Assembly (NCBI GenBank): GCA_003971905.1
Contig: RSEE01000106.1
Span: 150,186-214,185, forward strand
Source of the DNA: Moniliella sp. 'wahieum'
Taxonomy: Eukaryota; Basidiomycota; Moniliellomycetes; Moniliellales; Moniliellaceae
DNA length: 64,000 nucleotides
Reading direction: 5' to 3'
Position numbers and translations under genes: made by a program. Positions 22,938-34,311 of the stretch are shown one piece after another (position 1 is the stretch's first letter; each line of letters begins with the position of its first letter). The notes under the pieces were generated by a model. It did no database searches. It saw nothing but the letters and a program-made list of their open reading frames with translations, and was not told the DNA's origin.

Positions 22938-23907
22938 GGTGTGGGGGGGGGAGAGACGGTGGTGAGAGAGGAGAGCGGGGGCTGGCTGCGCAAGGCCAAC
23001 TACTAAAGGCAGAAGGGCGACAGGCCAAGCGTGGGGCGGGCAAAAGGCGGGACAAGTGGGTGTGGGGGCGGCGCGTGGGGCAGTGGTGCGTGGTGGGCAA
23101 ACGTCCCACGGACAACACGAACGGGGGGCAGCCCTGCTGAGTCGCACTGATGCTGACGCTTCGCTTGAGGTGGAGCTTCACATGGCACTGGCATGGGCCT
23201 CCGCTGGGACGCAAGGCCGGGTGGGGGTAGCGATATACTACTCCCCCGCGACACTGCCTGCGTGCCGGGCGAAACGGGGGGCCTGGCCGCCGGGACGTCT
23301 TCCGAGACGGCCGGCGCCCCCCCGCTCCAGCCCGCACCAGCCGCACCCCCGCCCCGTGCCCTCCCACCGCGCTGTCTCGGCGCGTGTTCAAACCATCGCC
23401 CGCCATTTCAAATTTCCCTTTCCCCTTTCCCCTTTCCCCTTTCCCCTTCCCCTTTCACTTCCACCCGTCTGTTCCGGCTTCGCCCGCATCGGTCGTCCAT
23501 CCTTCCACGTGGCATGCGTCCAAGCAGCCATCACGTGCATGCTCACGTGCCCTTAGTCCCACGCCCAAAGCGTCTTCTGCCTCCAAGCGTCACTCGACTA
23601 TGCTGATCCCGCATGGCACCGGTCCTAACGCATTCTGCACCCGTGCTCAACGGCTGCTTACCAGTGCTGCCCATTGTAGTACCCGCCCTTTCGAACCACC
23701 CAACCGAGCCCCCTGGTCGCAGAGACACGATGCACAATTAGTCCCAGGAGAAAGACAGAAGCCCACAGTAGCGCTCCAGCCACCGAGCGTGTAGCGCCAA
23801 GGCGCTTCGAGCTTCAACTGAGCTTCAAGCTTCCAGACGCTCCACACATCCATCCACCCACAGCTCCAAGCACCACGCACCACGCACCACGCATCAAACA
23901 TCAACCA
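22938..23907. other. Intergenic region with two heptad arrays
   Basis: Contains the promoter of the PuuE-like gene and the 3' flank of the histidine-phosphatase gene. No coding evidence. It holds the CCCCTTT array (23415) and the CACCACG/CATCAAN array (23871), plus AAGCTTC words at about 23815. Confidence 0.5.
23415..23457. repeat. Heptad array CCCCTTT x6
   Basis: Six tandem copies of a 7-bp pyrimidine unit; the fifth copy has lost one T. Confidence 0.85.
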
Positions 23908-23912
23908 TCAAT
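23871..23912. repeat. Drifting heptad array CACCACG to CATCAAT
   Basis: Six consecutive 7-bp units: CACCACG x3, then CATCAAA, CATCAAC, CATCAAT. Neighbouring units differ step by step while the 7-bp register is kept. It ends at the stop codon of the neighbouring minus-strand gene. Confidence 0.75.
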
Positions 23913-25062
23913 CGTCAATGGGCGTGGCCTTGACGATGAGCGGGATGAAACGCAAATCTTGGGCTTGAACACGTTGTGTCCGACGGCCATCAGCAGGCCC
24001 CGCACCGCGCCCGAGTGGGACGAGATGCCAATCACCGGGTCGTCGGGAACTCATCAAACGTTTGACTCAAGCAACCGCATACGGATGTACACTGTATCCT
24101 CCGTTTCGACACCTCGTGCCGCAGCTCATCTTCCTCGGACATCTTGTCTTCTAAGACAAACTCTGGACGCGATGGTGGATGATGGTCTTGGACGAGCGCC
24201 AGTCGCACGTGTGGCTCCAAATTTGTTTCGCGCCACAGTTCGCGAATGACAGGGTGGTAGGTATCAAGCCTTTTGCCAGCACATGGTTCCACGCAGTGAG
24301 CATGGTGACTGCGCTCCGGCGAAAGGGGCTGCTGATCAACCGCGTAGGCAGCGGAGGTTGGTCCAGGTTGTCCGGTACAAGTAGCCGTTTCCATTCCGTG
24401 TCGATAGCTTGAGCTTGTTGGATACCGAGTGGCGTAAGTTCCGGTCCGGACCCCAGGTGAGCGTGCCATCGCCAAACTCATGGCTCCACTTCTCGTCCCA
24501 CATCGGCCCGTACTTATCGTTGGCCACGTTGTGGTAACCTTCGCCATGCCGACCGGCGTAAATGAGCTTGTACTGCACGCCCGGTTCGGCGTGCTCGTTG
24601 AGCTCTGTCAGTATCAGCACCACAGCCACCACAGCCCCAATCACAGGGGGTAACGAGGGAGAGAAAAAGAAAAAGAGAGAAAGGGAACGAACGAAACGGA
24701 ACGTAACGTACCAATCAATTCAGCCAGCAGATCTTTCCACGTCTTGTCACTGCGCAGGCCAAAGTTAGGCTCGAGCGGGGCCAGTTGGGGATCAGACTGC
24801 TCGTCATCGTAAAGAAAGTAGCCCTTGACGGTCTGGGGAGTGACCCAGGGTCCGCGGTAAGTGGTCAGTACTCAGTACTCAGGGGTCTGTGTCTGGTCTG
24901 TGGCGAGTGGCCAGGTCGGGGGAGGGAGGGGGGGTGGGGGGGAGCTCATCGATCATCCGAGCAGAAATGGGGCATGGGCAGGCGGGAGGGAGACGCGAGA
25001 CGTACTTCGAAGGTGTACTTGGGCTTGGGCCAGCGATAGGATTCGGTGGGAATAGGTGCCAT
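23908..25062 (-). CDS. Histidine phosphatase (phosphoglycerate-mutase-like) protein
   Basis: A histidine phosphatase superfamily enzyme of the Pmu1/PGM-like group. MAPIPTESYRWPKPKYTFE at 25062 ends exon 1 (GTACGT donor at 25005). The next exon reads RGPWVTPQTVKGYFLYDDE and GLRSDKTWKDLLAELI; a 107-nt intron (24605..24711, GTACGT to ACAG) leads to ELNEHAEPGVQYKLIYAGRHGEGYHN. RHGEGYHN is the catalytic RHG motif. Then KWSHEFGDGTLTWGPD, LISSPFRRS and, near the C-terminus, ISSHSGAVRGLLMAVGH, holding the second catalytic His, then LIVKATPIDD. The first intron's acceptor has no AG next to RGPW, so a base may be missing. Further frame jumps occur. Substrate unknown; it may act on a phosphorylated metabolite rather than phosphoglycerate. 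Confidence 0.8.
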
Positions 25063-26005
25063 AGGGACGGGTAGGGGTAGGTAAGGGGTAAGGCTAAGTC
25101 GGAGGTGAGGCCTGAGGTGAGGTGGTGGGTGGTAAGATCTAAGAAGAAGAAGAATACGCGCGCGCGCAAACGACGACACCGGCCGTGCGGCCCTGAGGCT
25201 CAGGCCTGAGGCCCTGAGACCAGAGGCTAGAGGTCACCTTTTTCTTGCTGGAAACCGTCCCGATGGGGTCAGCTTAGCCTAAGCACTAAGGCTTAGTACT
25301 TAGTACTTAGTGTTGTTCAACTGAACGTTCATATTCAGGTGACATGTGAACATGCCGGGCCGGACGCAGGCGCTAGGCCGTAGTGCCGTGGCAGCATGTC
25401 AGGGTGAGTGTGATGGGCCACGTCATCCATTCATCATCGATCGACAGGTGCAATGGAGTTGCTATTTCCTATGTCCCTTGTCCCTAGGCCTTACGCGCTA
25501 GGTACGGCAGTGGCGCATGTGTGCCCATCTGGCCCAGGTGCTTCAAGCTTCCTTCAAGCTTCAGGCCCGCCTCGACGTTCGACGCGCCACTCGACTACCG
25601 GACTCGAGATATGGCGGGCCAATCATGATCAGGCTAGTCAGGCTAGTCAAGCTAGTCAGGCCTCAGGGACGCAGAGATGCACCGGGTCCTTCCGCCGGCC
25701 TAGGCCACGGGCCTCCCAACACACTATTACGAGGCTCACGCGTCCCGGCCAGGAATCATAATCAGATCCTTCAAGAGTCCATTCGTGGGATCTCTCGCAA
25801 GATGGACCGACGCTGCAAACGGATAGTATGGTGCAGGACGGGCTGTGCCTGTACGCTACTAATCGCACGAGGTCAAACTCCTCAAGATTGAATGGACAGT
25901 AAGGCCTTGAGGCATCAGGCCTCAGGTCTGATGGGGACAAAACAAAGGCAGTGTGGTTGTGGTGCCTTGACGCTGTGGCATTTCCACAACGGGCGCGACA
26001 GTGAA

Positions 26006-26033
26006 GCTTGACGCTTGACGCTTGACGCTTGTG
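26006..26033. repeat. Heptad array GCTTGAC x4
   Basis: GCTTGAC three times then GCTTGTG, in exact 7-bp register, in non-coding DNA. Confidence 0.85.
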
Positions 26034-26835
26034 GAGGAGGATTCGCCGAGTTGGGTTCTTTTGGGTCTGTAACAAGCATGCCATATCCCTGTTCAACGTT
26101 CGTGCGGTGCAACGTGCAGCACGTCCGAGAGAGTTGTGTAGGGGACCCGTTGCGGTGCGCAGAGCCAGAGCAGCCTGGTGAAGCTGGAAGGATATTGTAA
26201 AGTGTTTGGAGGTCCCAGGTCCCGAGCGGGGGTGGCGGGACGAGGGATGGGTTGATCATAGAATCAAGGTTAATGCAGGCTTGCGAAGAGGCGCGTCTCT
26301 GCTCCAAAGCGGGCATGGACAAAGTGACAAAGTGACAAAGGGTACTATAACAACATGGACAAAGTGACAAATGGATAACTGGAGAAGTTGCCGATACGTT
26401 TTCTGCGCATCTGCGTATGCGGTTCATTAGTGCCCAGCCCGGAGGATGGTGCAACCGCCAACCCAGGGCTAAGGCGCAAAAGTCAAGGTTGGATGTGGCC
26501 ACAATGTGGACAAGTGTGGGACACATTGCATCATGCATCATGCGTACCGCGTAACGCGTAATGTGGCAATTCTCCTACTCTAATACTGCCCCACCTTCTA
26601 CTTATTGATGCATGATGAGACACCGAGAGAAGGGTTACTGTAAACATGATAGAATGTAACATGTAACCCGTAACACACCCTCAACTGTGGCTGTATTTAG
26701 TAAGAGTCAGTGACTAGTGACTTGTCAAGTGACATGACTAGTACATACTATCCGTCCCTTACCCCTTAGCCCTTAGCCTTTACCCCCCCCTACCTTCGTC
26801 GGCATGAACTATATGAACTTCCCGCATTTCGTTTT

Positions 26836-26863
26836 GCCACTTGCCACTTGCCACTTGCCATTT
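26836..26863. repeat. Heptad array GCCACTT x4
   Basis: GCCACTT three times then GCCATTT, in exact 7-bp register, in non-coding DNA. Confidence 0.85.
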
Positions 26864-28905
26864 ACTTGAGCATGGTCAATGAGTCAAAGCGGTCAACGTT
26901 AGTGTCACAGTCGGGGGGCGAGGGAGACCAGGATCGGACTAGGCCAAGGGTGTAGCAATCGTTCGTGGGGAAGAAGCAAAACAGAGGACATGGTGCGAAG
27001 TGGAAGGAACAGGGAAGGAGCGAGACGCTCGAGACGAAGAAATTGGAAATGGGAGCGAGATCAGCCAAACTATGACAGTTAGTACTACTGTAGTTACTAT
27101 AGTTATACTTACTACTGTGGTGCTCCAGCAAGCTCCGGCGGTTGGAGATCCTCTCTTGTGTTTTGCCGTTCAGCCCCAGTTTAGCATCCGCCACACGGTT
27201 CGCGTGCAACCGTTGCCTTGGCGTTCCCGGAGCCCTCTCCTGTACACAATCAAGTGTACTCAGTACTTAGTGCTGAAGAAGTGTATAAGACCTTTAATAA
27301 TTGCCCCCCATTAGTGAGAGACCTGACTAGTGACTAGTTACTAGCAAGTTACTAGCCAGTTACTGAGGCAGGTATGGCGTCTTGCAACCTGACTAGCCGC
27401 CTGTGGAGACGTTAAACGTTAAGATCTGAGAGCCTGTAAGCTGTACCGCGTAACGCATTCAGTTAACGTCTGTATAAACGTCGGAACCTGATGCGCTGAC
27501 GCCTCTGAGCCCTGGATAGTGGCCGTGGGCTCTTGAGGTCTGATCTCAGATGCTATTCATGCTATTCATGCAGTGTGCAGTGTGGTTGCACGTTTGCCGG
27601 GATTTGCTTGCCACTGGCCTTGGCAGAGGTATCCGACGTTGACGTTTAACCTTTAACGTCTTAAGATCTTAACCCTGTCTATTGCTGCTTTGGGCCTTGG
27701 GATTTGGGGTGGCTGCGTACTAGTCTCAAATGGCATGTGACAGTCAGCAGGTGTCCGTCCCTCTGCACCTCTTGGCAGTGGAACAACACTACTTAAAACG
27801 CGGATGCATCATCGACACATTCATCCAGTCCACTGGGGTCGTAGGGTAGGCGCAGGTGGGCGCTCGAAGGGTTCTTTTGGGTGGGGTGTGGGCGCGACGC
27901 CAAGCAAAATATTAGAAACGAGAAGGACCAAGCTCACGTCGCTGCAGGGCACAAGCTCTCGGTGGCGGAAGAGAGTGCGCGAGCTGCGGACTGCGGGGCA
28001 TCACACTCGCGGTCCTCGATCCTCAGATGTCTTGGCACATCCAGTATGTCCTGTGCAAAGCTGTGCCAAAACGGCGTTGAAGCGTTGGCGGCGAGCGACC
28101 GCCGGACAGATGGTTGCGGGGGGGGTATAACCGGTAACCGGTACTTGTAAGCGGAACCCGTGTACCCGCGCCAAGGCAGACGGGCAGAGGCAGAGCAAGG
28201 TGGATGTAGGCCAGAAGGAATATGGATGGATCCAGGAGGTGCCTGGACCCTAGTTCCTAGTGCCTAGTGGCTCAGTCATCCTGTCGGCTTGTCAGCGCCC
28301 CATGGACGCTCGCACTGGGGCGACTCGATTGTGGTGTACGTACCCAGCGGGCAGTGCTACGTACGGATCGTGTCGAGTATGTAGTGGACAGACGGGCGTT
28401 TGCTCGGGTGGGCGCTGCTGCGCACGGGGTGCGCTGTGCTCGGGTGTGCGCATCGGGCGTCCTGTGCGGGCGGGAGGCTGGGCCTGAGTCATGAGCCTGA
28501 GCGGTGGGAGGTGCGGCGTGGGGCACTTGTGGCTGCAGAGCCAGCAGGGTGGATGGTGGAGGGGCTGGGCTGCTGACAGGCGCTGACTTCACACAGGCGC
28601 CGTGCGGGCGAGGGTGACAGCCGCCACGGCTTGGGCGGTGCCGAGGCGCGTGGCGCAGGCACACGGGCGCTGTGTGATGTGGCGCTGGGTTGTGAGCGCA
28701 CGCCTGCGCACGCGGGCAGTGTGCCACTGCGTCCTGGGATCGGAGACGGGGCATCCGCCCTGCTCCGCGCCCACGCGAACACAGCAGCGGTGATGCATGA
28801 TGTGCGCATGTGATGGGCGGTGGGTGACGCGTGACAGCGTCAGATCGCACATCTGAGCCTCAGAATGCATCCGCACAAGCCTGCGTCTGCCCCACCGCAT
28901 CCAGC

Positions 28906-31728
28906 ATGGCCGCCCCCTCCCCCTCCACCTCCACCTCCATGCCCACGCCCAGCCCCCTCGCCGCTGCGCTCGACGCCGTGCTCGACCCGCGCACCCACCT
29001 CACCTCCACCTCCCTCGCCTCCATGCCCTCCCTCTCCGACGCCTCCTCCTCCTCTACGCCCCGCCGCCTCGGCCCTGGCCCTGCCCGCGCCTCGGACGCC
29101 TCCTTCGCCAGCCTCCTGAGCCGCCGCAGCTCCTCCCTCCCGCCCCGCCCCTCGCTGCCCGCCGCGGCCACCCCACCATGCTCCTCGACTCGCTGCCAAA
29201 CCCTCCCTCGACGACCAGCTCGCCGCCCACTTCCACCCCCTCGTCCTCTCCCCTCCGGCCGAGGAGGACGAGTGGGCGTTGGTCGCCCCCTCGCTCGCGC
29301 CATTGCAGACCAACTCCGCTTCCCCTCTGCCCGGCTTGCCCTGGGCGAGCACTGGCTGCCCCACTCCACACCTTGCTTCTCCTCGCTGCCGACGCCGCAC
29401 CGCCCCGCGCGACGCCCAGACCCAGCTCGCACGTGTCGTAGGCAACCTATGCGTTGACTGTCGTATGTCCCCGCCGTCCCTGCCCCGCCCCTGCCCCTGC
29501 CCTGCCCCTGCCCCTGCCCTGCTCTGGGCCCGAGCCTTCGCCTTCCTCGCCTCGCCCGTGGACAGAGAAGGAGGACTAACCCACTGCGCCTGTCTTGCCC
29601 TCTATTCTGTCCAGCCGAGAACCGAACCCGCCTATTCCGCCTCACAGTGGCCGAGCCGGTACTGGACGTGGCGCGTTCCGCTTTGGACGATGCGGAGCTG
29701 GATCCGAGTTTGCTGCGCGCTACAGTGGGCGCGCTGTACAACCTTCAACTTGACCATCAACCTACACGTCAGTTCCTCTACCACCACCCTACGGCGCTTG
29801 CCTCGCTCTTCCGCCTCGGTTCGGACCCCCGCGTACTGGCCCTCCCTGAACTGAGCGGTACAGTCTGGAGGGTTCTTCAGGACGTACTGCTTCCTCCTGA
29901 CGAGGATGTGGCACCGAGCTATTCGTCGGATTCGTATGCTTCTCTCTGCCTGCCGGGTCAGGGTCTGACTCTGCCCCGGACCTGGAGCGAGGGGCAGAGG
30001 ATATCCTGGGGCGGGAGGAGCAAGTGCACGAGCAAGACCAAGACCAAGACCAAGAGCAAGACCAAGAACAAGAGCAAGTGGGAGTGGGAGCTGAAGCGGA
30101 AGAGGAAGTGATGATGGGCCTTCCTGTGCGTCATTAGACGAGGAGGAGAGTTTCGTTCCGCTTCATGCGATGGGAGCAGCAGTTGACGCGACAACGCACG
30201 TGCTGCACCATTTTCTCTCGTCCGAAGCGGGCAGTGGTAACGGGGAAGTGTTATCGGTAGCGACGGATGTGGTGGAGATGGGAGCGCTCGAGTGTCCCGA
30301 GTGGCGTTGCTTGGCAGCGCACCCACCGCACGTATCTACGTACCTATCCTTTATCCGAACCTCGCTCGACCCCACCGCGACGCAGGCCGTGCAACGCAGT
30401 GTACTTGCCATCTCGCAGGACGAGCAGGCAGTAGGACAACTGTTACGCGAAGGAAGTTGGTGGAGCTGTACTTTGGTCCAGCTTTTACCGCACGATCCAC
30501 TCGCTTTGATCCTCTTGGGCAATACGGTGGGTACACCATCCCACTGTGTCCTGCTTGCGCAACAAGGGATAGCGCACATGCTCGCACCCATCTTCACCCA
30601 TGCCCGTGCAACAGGCGACGTGGCGCTAACCGCCTCACTTTTGGGCATAGTCAAAACGCTAGCTGGGCCACTGGAGACACGTGGTCCGCTCGGGGCAGCA
30701 GGGTGGGTCGAACTTGCTTTTTCCATCTTGGTCCATCCTCTCGTCGAGCCTGGGTCTGATGGGGCTGAGCTTAGGTCCGAACCTGGGTCCGAGGGAGTGG
30801 GTTTGAGTTTGGGCTGGGGCCAATTGAGCTTGGGCGGGATAGAATTACTGTTTCGTGCATTGACGTTGTTAAGGTTACTCTCGCTTGGTGCAGTGGGCAA
30901 CGCCGTGCGTGCCACTTCGTCCTTACCCCTCCTTACTACCCTCGCACTCGACCCTCCTTTCTCCCTGCCTATACGACAAGAAGCTGCTCGCGTCCTGGCG
31001 TACCTAGTGCAAACCTTGTTCCTTCTCCCTGTGCCCGAAGCCGGTGCGGGACCCTTGGCCCAACCCGAACTCGAGCCCGAGCCCCAGACCTTACCCATCG
31101 CCACGGCCGAGGGCAGATCAAAGCCAAAGTCAAGACCAAACCCGCACCCACTTGCGCGGGACCTTCCGAGCCTTCTCCTGTGGCCGCGGCCGAACGAGCA
31201 TGGGCCCAAGCCGAGGAAGAACAAGTGATGGAACAAACGTTTTCGGCTGTTCGACTGGACGAGCGCGACTTGTGACGCGCCGCTGTGGTAGCCAGTTTAG
31301 CTGTCCTTTTACCTGGTCCTGAAGCGGTGGCGAACGAAGCGTTTTCGGCGCTACGCTTACTGGTTAGTTCCAGTCCTTCGTTGGTTGCTCACCAAGTGGA
31401 AAGGGCAGGTAAAGCCGGCACGTTACCACTTGGTCTAGGACTTGGGGTTGGGTTTGGGGTTGGGTTTGGGGTTTCCCCTCACGCATCGGCACTAGCGACG
31501 TACAATACTGCTTTTGCTGCTCACCTTGGCCCAGGCTGGCGAGGTGGGCGCTTGTCACCCTGTTCGAACCCAAGTTCACAACCTTGCCCAGTCGTCGTGG
31601 GACGCTGCGCCGTTAGCTCAGGCGCTGCCCCGTTCTCTAGCTTTTCGAGCTGCTCTAATATGTTTGGAACGTTTGGAGCTTTTGGAGCGTTTGGAACTCC
31701 CCCCCCCCCCCCCCCCCCCTTTTTGTCC
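28906..31728 (+). CDS. Armadillo-type repeat protein, possibly SmgGDS (RAP1GDS1)-like
   Basis: The start is probably MAAPSPSTSTS at 28906 after CAGC. Across frame changes the protein continues DDQLAAHFHPLVL, RLTVAEPVLDVARSALDDAE, LLRATVGALYNLQLDHQ, FRLGSDPRVLALPELSG, then from about 30170 AAVDATTHVLHHFLSSEAG, ALILLGNTVGTPSHCVLLAQ, ALTASLLGIVKTLAGPLET and RQEAARVLAYLVQTLF, and EAVANEAFSALRLLV after 31320. These are three-helix ARM-like repeats. The mix of GN-type repeat caps and gene length is like SmgGDS guanine-nucleotide dissociation stimulators, but that name is inference. Hexamer runs encode KTKTKTKSKTK (about 30020-30085) and GLGVGFGVGFGV (31440). The 3' end falls near a C21 run and is uncertain. 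Confidence 0.5.
31699..31719. repeat. Poly-C run, 21 C
   Basis: An uninterrupted C21 tract at the 3' end of the ARM-like gene. With the C19 and C12 runs downstream it makes a cluster of three within 235 bp, with i-motif/G-quadruplex potential. Length in the assembly may not be exact. Confidence 0.85.
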
Positions 31729-31830
31729 CCGATGTGGAACCTCTCTTTTGTTGCCATCCTCCGTCTCTTGCCATCCTCCGTTGCCGTCCCCCTGCACTGC
31801 TTATCTATAGATCACTTTCTTCCCGACCCG

Positions 31831-31849
31831 CCCCCCCCCCCCCCCCCCC
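31831..31849. repeat. Poly-C run, 19 C
   Basis: A C19 tract preceded by CCCGACCCG; the third run at 31922 has the mirror flank GACCCG on its 3' side. Confidence 0.85.
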
Positions 31850-31921
31850 TGGCCCCGTCCGGGACGCCTTCGGTTCTGTCCGTGTGGAAGTAGCGCAAAT
31901 AGGTAATAGTCAGGTATATAG

Positions 31922-31933
31922 CCCCCCCCCCCC
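31922..31933. repeat. Poly-C run, 12 C
   Basis: A C12 tract followed by GACCCG, the same word that precedes the C19 run. Confidence 0.85.
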
Positions 31934-32211
31934 GACCCGCACGCGCCACGTACTGATAGTACTAATAGTGGTACTGCTTAGTGGCTGTCCGTAGGTCTAC
32001 CATGTTTTGGCAATGCTAACGATATGTGGTACCTCTGAGGTCAACCGAGGTTTGCGATTTGAGGCTTGAGAGCTTGAGGCTTGAGGCTTGGGGCTTGAGA
32101 GCTTAAAGCTTGAAGCTTGAAGAGAGAAGGAAAGGCATGTACAGCCCAGACTGAGGGACTTAGACGGTACAGGCCACTCAAACGACGCTGGCTTTATAGG
32201 GCACCCAGAGG

Positions 32212-32316
32212 GTTCCAAGCACCAAGCGCCAAGCTCCAAGTTCCAAGCTCCGAGCTCCAAGTTCCAAGTTCCAAGTTCCAAGTTCCAAGTTCCAAGTTCC
32301 AAGTTCCAAGTTCCAA
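32212..32316. repeat. Heptad array GTTCCAA x15
   Basis: Fifteen uninterrupted 7-bp units. The 5' units are variants (GCACCAA, GCGCCAA, GCTCCAA, GCTCCGA) and the last nine or so are almost all GTTCCAA. This is the longest heptad array in the window. Confidence 0.92.
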
Positions 32317-33254
32317 ACACCATGCACCAACCATCAACGTTCAACTGAACGTTCAACTTGAACGTTCAACCCACCACCCCCTCTCTGCTCGGTCCCTCAC
32401 ACGTCACGTGTCACGCGCCACTTCCCGCAGCCTCTTGTACTCATTACTCATGTCTCCATTTCGTGCGGTAAAAACCAACAGGCCAAAGTCGCATGGCCTG
32501 CTCTCGCATCAGTATCAGTCATCAGCTTTTAACGTTTACCATTTAACCAGTAACCAGCACGCTCTGTATTCCCATCCTGGCTCAGCGCTAGTCAGCGCAG
32601 TCAGCAGTCATCTAGTCATAGTCAGCTAGATTGACTCTCCTGTATGTATGCAGGCACAGAAGCTGAAAAGTATATCTGTAGTGGTGGAGGCTTCATAGCT
32701 TCCATTCATGATTCCTGTTGCTGGATGTAGCTCCATAACGAGGGTTTTGCGGGCTAGCGCGTTCGGGCAATAATTCAAACGAGGCCGTGATGCGTCTCCA
32801 CAAAAAGGAGGGTGGGTATTATAGCTGGGGCAGTCGCACGGGCCTCATCAGCCCCATCACTGCCCCACTGCCCCCACTGCCCCCACTGCTCGCCCCTTAA
32901 CATGGTACAGGTCTGTGATCAGTGAAAAACCGGTCACCGCCTCAGCAAGAGGTGGTGCGTAGGATTATCGATACCAGAATAGAAGGAGCACAGAAAAGGT
33001 TCCTCTCGCTGGAGCTGGACCCTCTCGGACGGAGCCTAATATAAATTCAGCCCCCATCAGGCCTCAGGGCCTCAGGCCTCAGGGACCGAGACAGGAAGAA
33101 GCCACCCACATGGGGTCTGGATCCAATCGATCGATATCGATCTTGACACGCTTATTCATACGATTCACGCTTCAAGCCAGTATTGATAGCAGTAGGTGTT
33201 GTTCACCTGAACCCTGAACTCTGAAGTTCAGATCTAGACGCGGCTCGGCCTGTT

Positions 33255-33296
33255 CAACATCCAACATCCAACGTTTAACGTTCAACGTTCAACGTG
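33255..33296. repeat. Heptad array CAACATC/CAACGTT x6
   Basis: Units in order: CAACATC x2, CAACGTT, TAACGTT, CAACGTT, CAACGTG. AACGTT palindromes recur every 7 bp. Confidence 0.85.
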
Positions 33297-33992
33297 CAAG
33301 TCTCCCCTCCAGTCGCACCTGTCAGCACGCCCACGGAGTACACAACTCAGTTCAGACTAAGTACTGATGAGTCAGTACAGTGTACTGAGTAGTACAGTCG
33401 ATCCCATGGCTTCTTCCACGTTCTCAGGTGTTCCCTTGTTCAACGGAGGAAACGCGCAACGCGCAACGCGTAAAGATAGTAACGCGGAACGCGTATACGA
33501 CAACGTTCCTTCATCAAGTGCATCATCAATGATTCATACCACTCACAAAAAAGATGATTCATCGATCATCTCCGACGTCGTCGCCATATCTCTCAACGCT
33601 CCACTCGTCCACGTCCCCGCAATGTCTAGTGACTAGTGACGAGTAAATGCACGGTTCACGCGTTCACCCACGGTCGAACGGAAACCCACTACTGGAGGTG
33701 CTTGATCGATTACCGGTTACCGGGTACCTGGTTACACCATCGCGTTAATAGTAGTACCCGCAATAGCCCCCATCCGTGAGGACGGCGGGGATGATCGATG
33801 ACATGTGACGCCATCGACTATGGAACCGATGAAGGACTCACATGTCACACGAGAGAGCATCGGCCGGTGCGATCCATGCAATTCAGTAGCACAGCCGGAC
33901 CCCCGAGGATCCAAGGATCGAAAGGACAATAGGACCGTGAGATGAACCTCTCGTCCCATATAGAAATACAACTGTGTAAGGCATTGGTATAC

Positions 33993-34079
33993 GGATCCTT
34001 AGCTCAGTGGCAGAGTGTTACTTTCCGGCTACGCCCGAAAGTCATGGTAATGGTCGTCGGTTCGACCCGGCAGGATTCG
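33993..34079 (+). tRNA. tRNA-Arg(CCG) with a 16-nt intron
   Basis: The acceptor stem GGATCCT pairs with AGGATTC (G-T wobble at pair 2). The D-arm is GCTC-AGTGGCA-GAGT. The anticodon stem TTACT pairs with GGTAA (one T-G). The loop is TTCCGG, then an intron at 34029..34044, then T38. With a normal 5-nt variable loop the anticodon is CCG at 34025..34027 (Arg, codon CGG). An alternative fold shifting the stem one base would give TCC (Gly), but it leaves no base 26 and a 4-nt variable loop. The T-arm reads GTCGG-TTCGACC-CGGC, one C short of a proper stem, probably another homopolymer indel. A T6 terminator follows at 34081..34086. Confidence 0.75.
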
Positions 34080-34080
34080 A

Positions 34081-34086
34081 TTTTTT
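34081..34086 (+). terminator. Pol III T-run terminator
   Basis: TTTTTT two bases after the tRNA-Arg discriminator, the standard RNA polymerase III stop. Confidence 0.75.
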
Positions 34087-34311
34087 ATTGAAGTTGGAAG
34101 CCGGTTCAGGTCACTGAAGATACAGGCTGGTGGTGCCTTAGTTTTGCGGATGTGGTGTTGCTGTGCATCGCTGCGTCCCTACTAGGCCCTCGCCTCTTCC
34201 TACTCGTCCTCTCCCGCCAACCCAATTCTCCCGAGTCACGACTGTCTGCGCGTTTGTCTTTTGGGTGTAGAATAGGCTGCTAAAAGGGCATACATAACAA
34301 CGCGGGTCTTG

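Larger units (their letters stand above)
25063..28905. other. Repeat-rich gene desert 1
   Basis: About 3.8 kb without a supportable gene. It is packed with short palindromic words repeated at close spacing: AGTACTT near 25292, GGCCTCAGG near 25190-25215 and 25908, AAGCTTC near 25546, GCTAGTCAG near 25630, GCTTGAC at 26006, GCCACTT at 26836, ATGCATCATGC near 26535, GACTAGTGACTAGTTACTAG near 27310. ORFs at 27804-28150 and 28272-28850 have no domain and are probably chance; the latter is mostly composition-driven. Confidence 0.55.
31934..33992. other. Repeat-rich intergenic region
   Basis: No supportable gene. It holds GAGGCTT/GAAGCTT heptads at 32063-32120, the GTTCCAA array at 32212, AACGTTCAACTGAACGTTCAAC inverted words at 32333-32370, the CAACGTT array at 33255, and AACGCGCAACGCG words near 33448. 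The small open frame at 33367-33636 is built largely from these repeats and I do not call it a gene. Confidence 0.5.

Noticed and set aside
33367-33636. 89-codon plus-strand ORF in the heptad-rich region
   Set aside because: Its sequence is largely made of AACGCG and GTACTG repeat words and has no protein feature.
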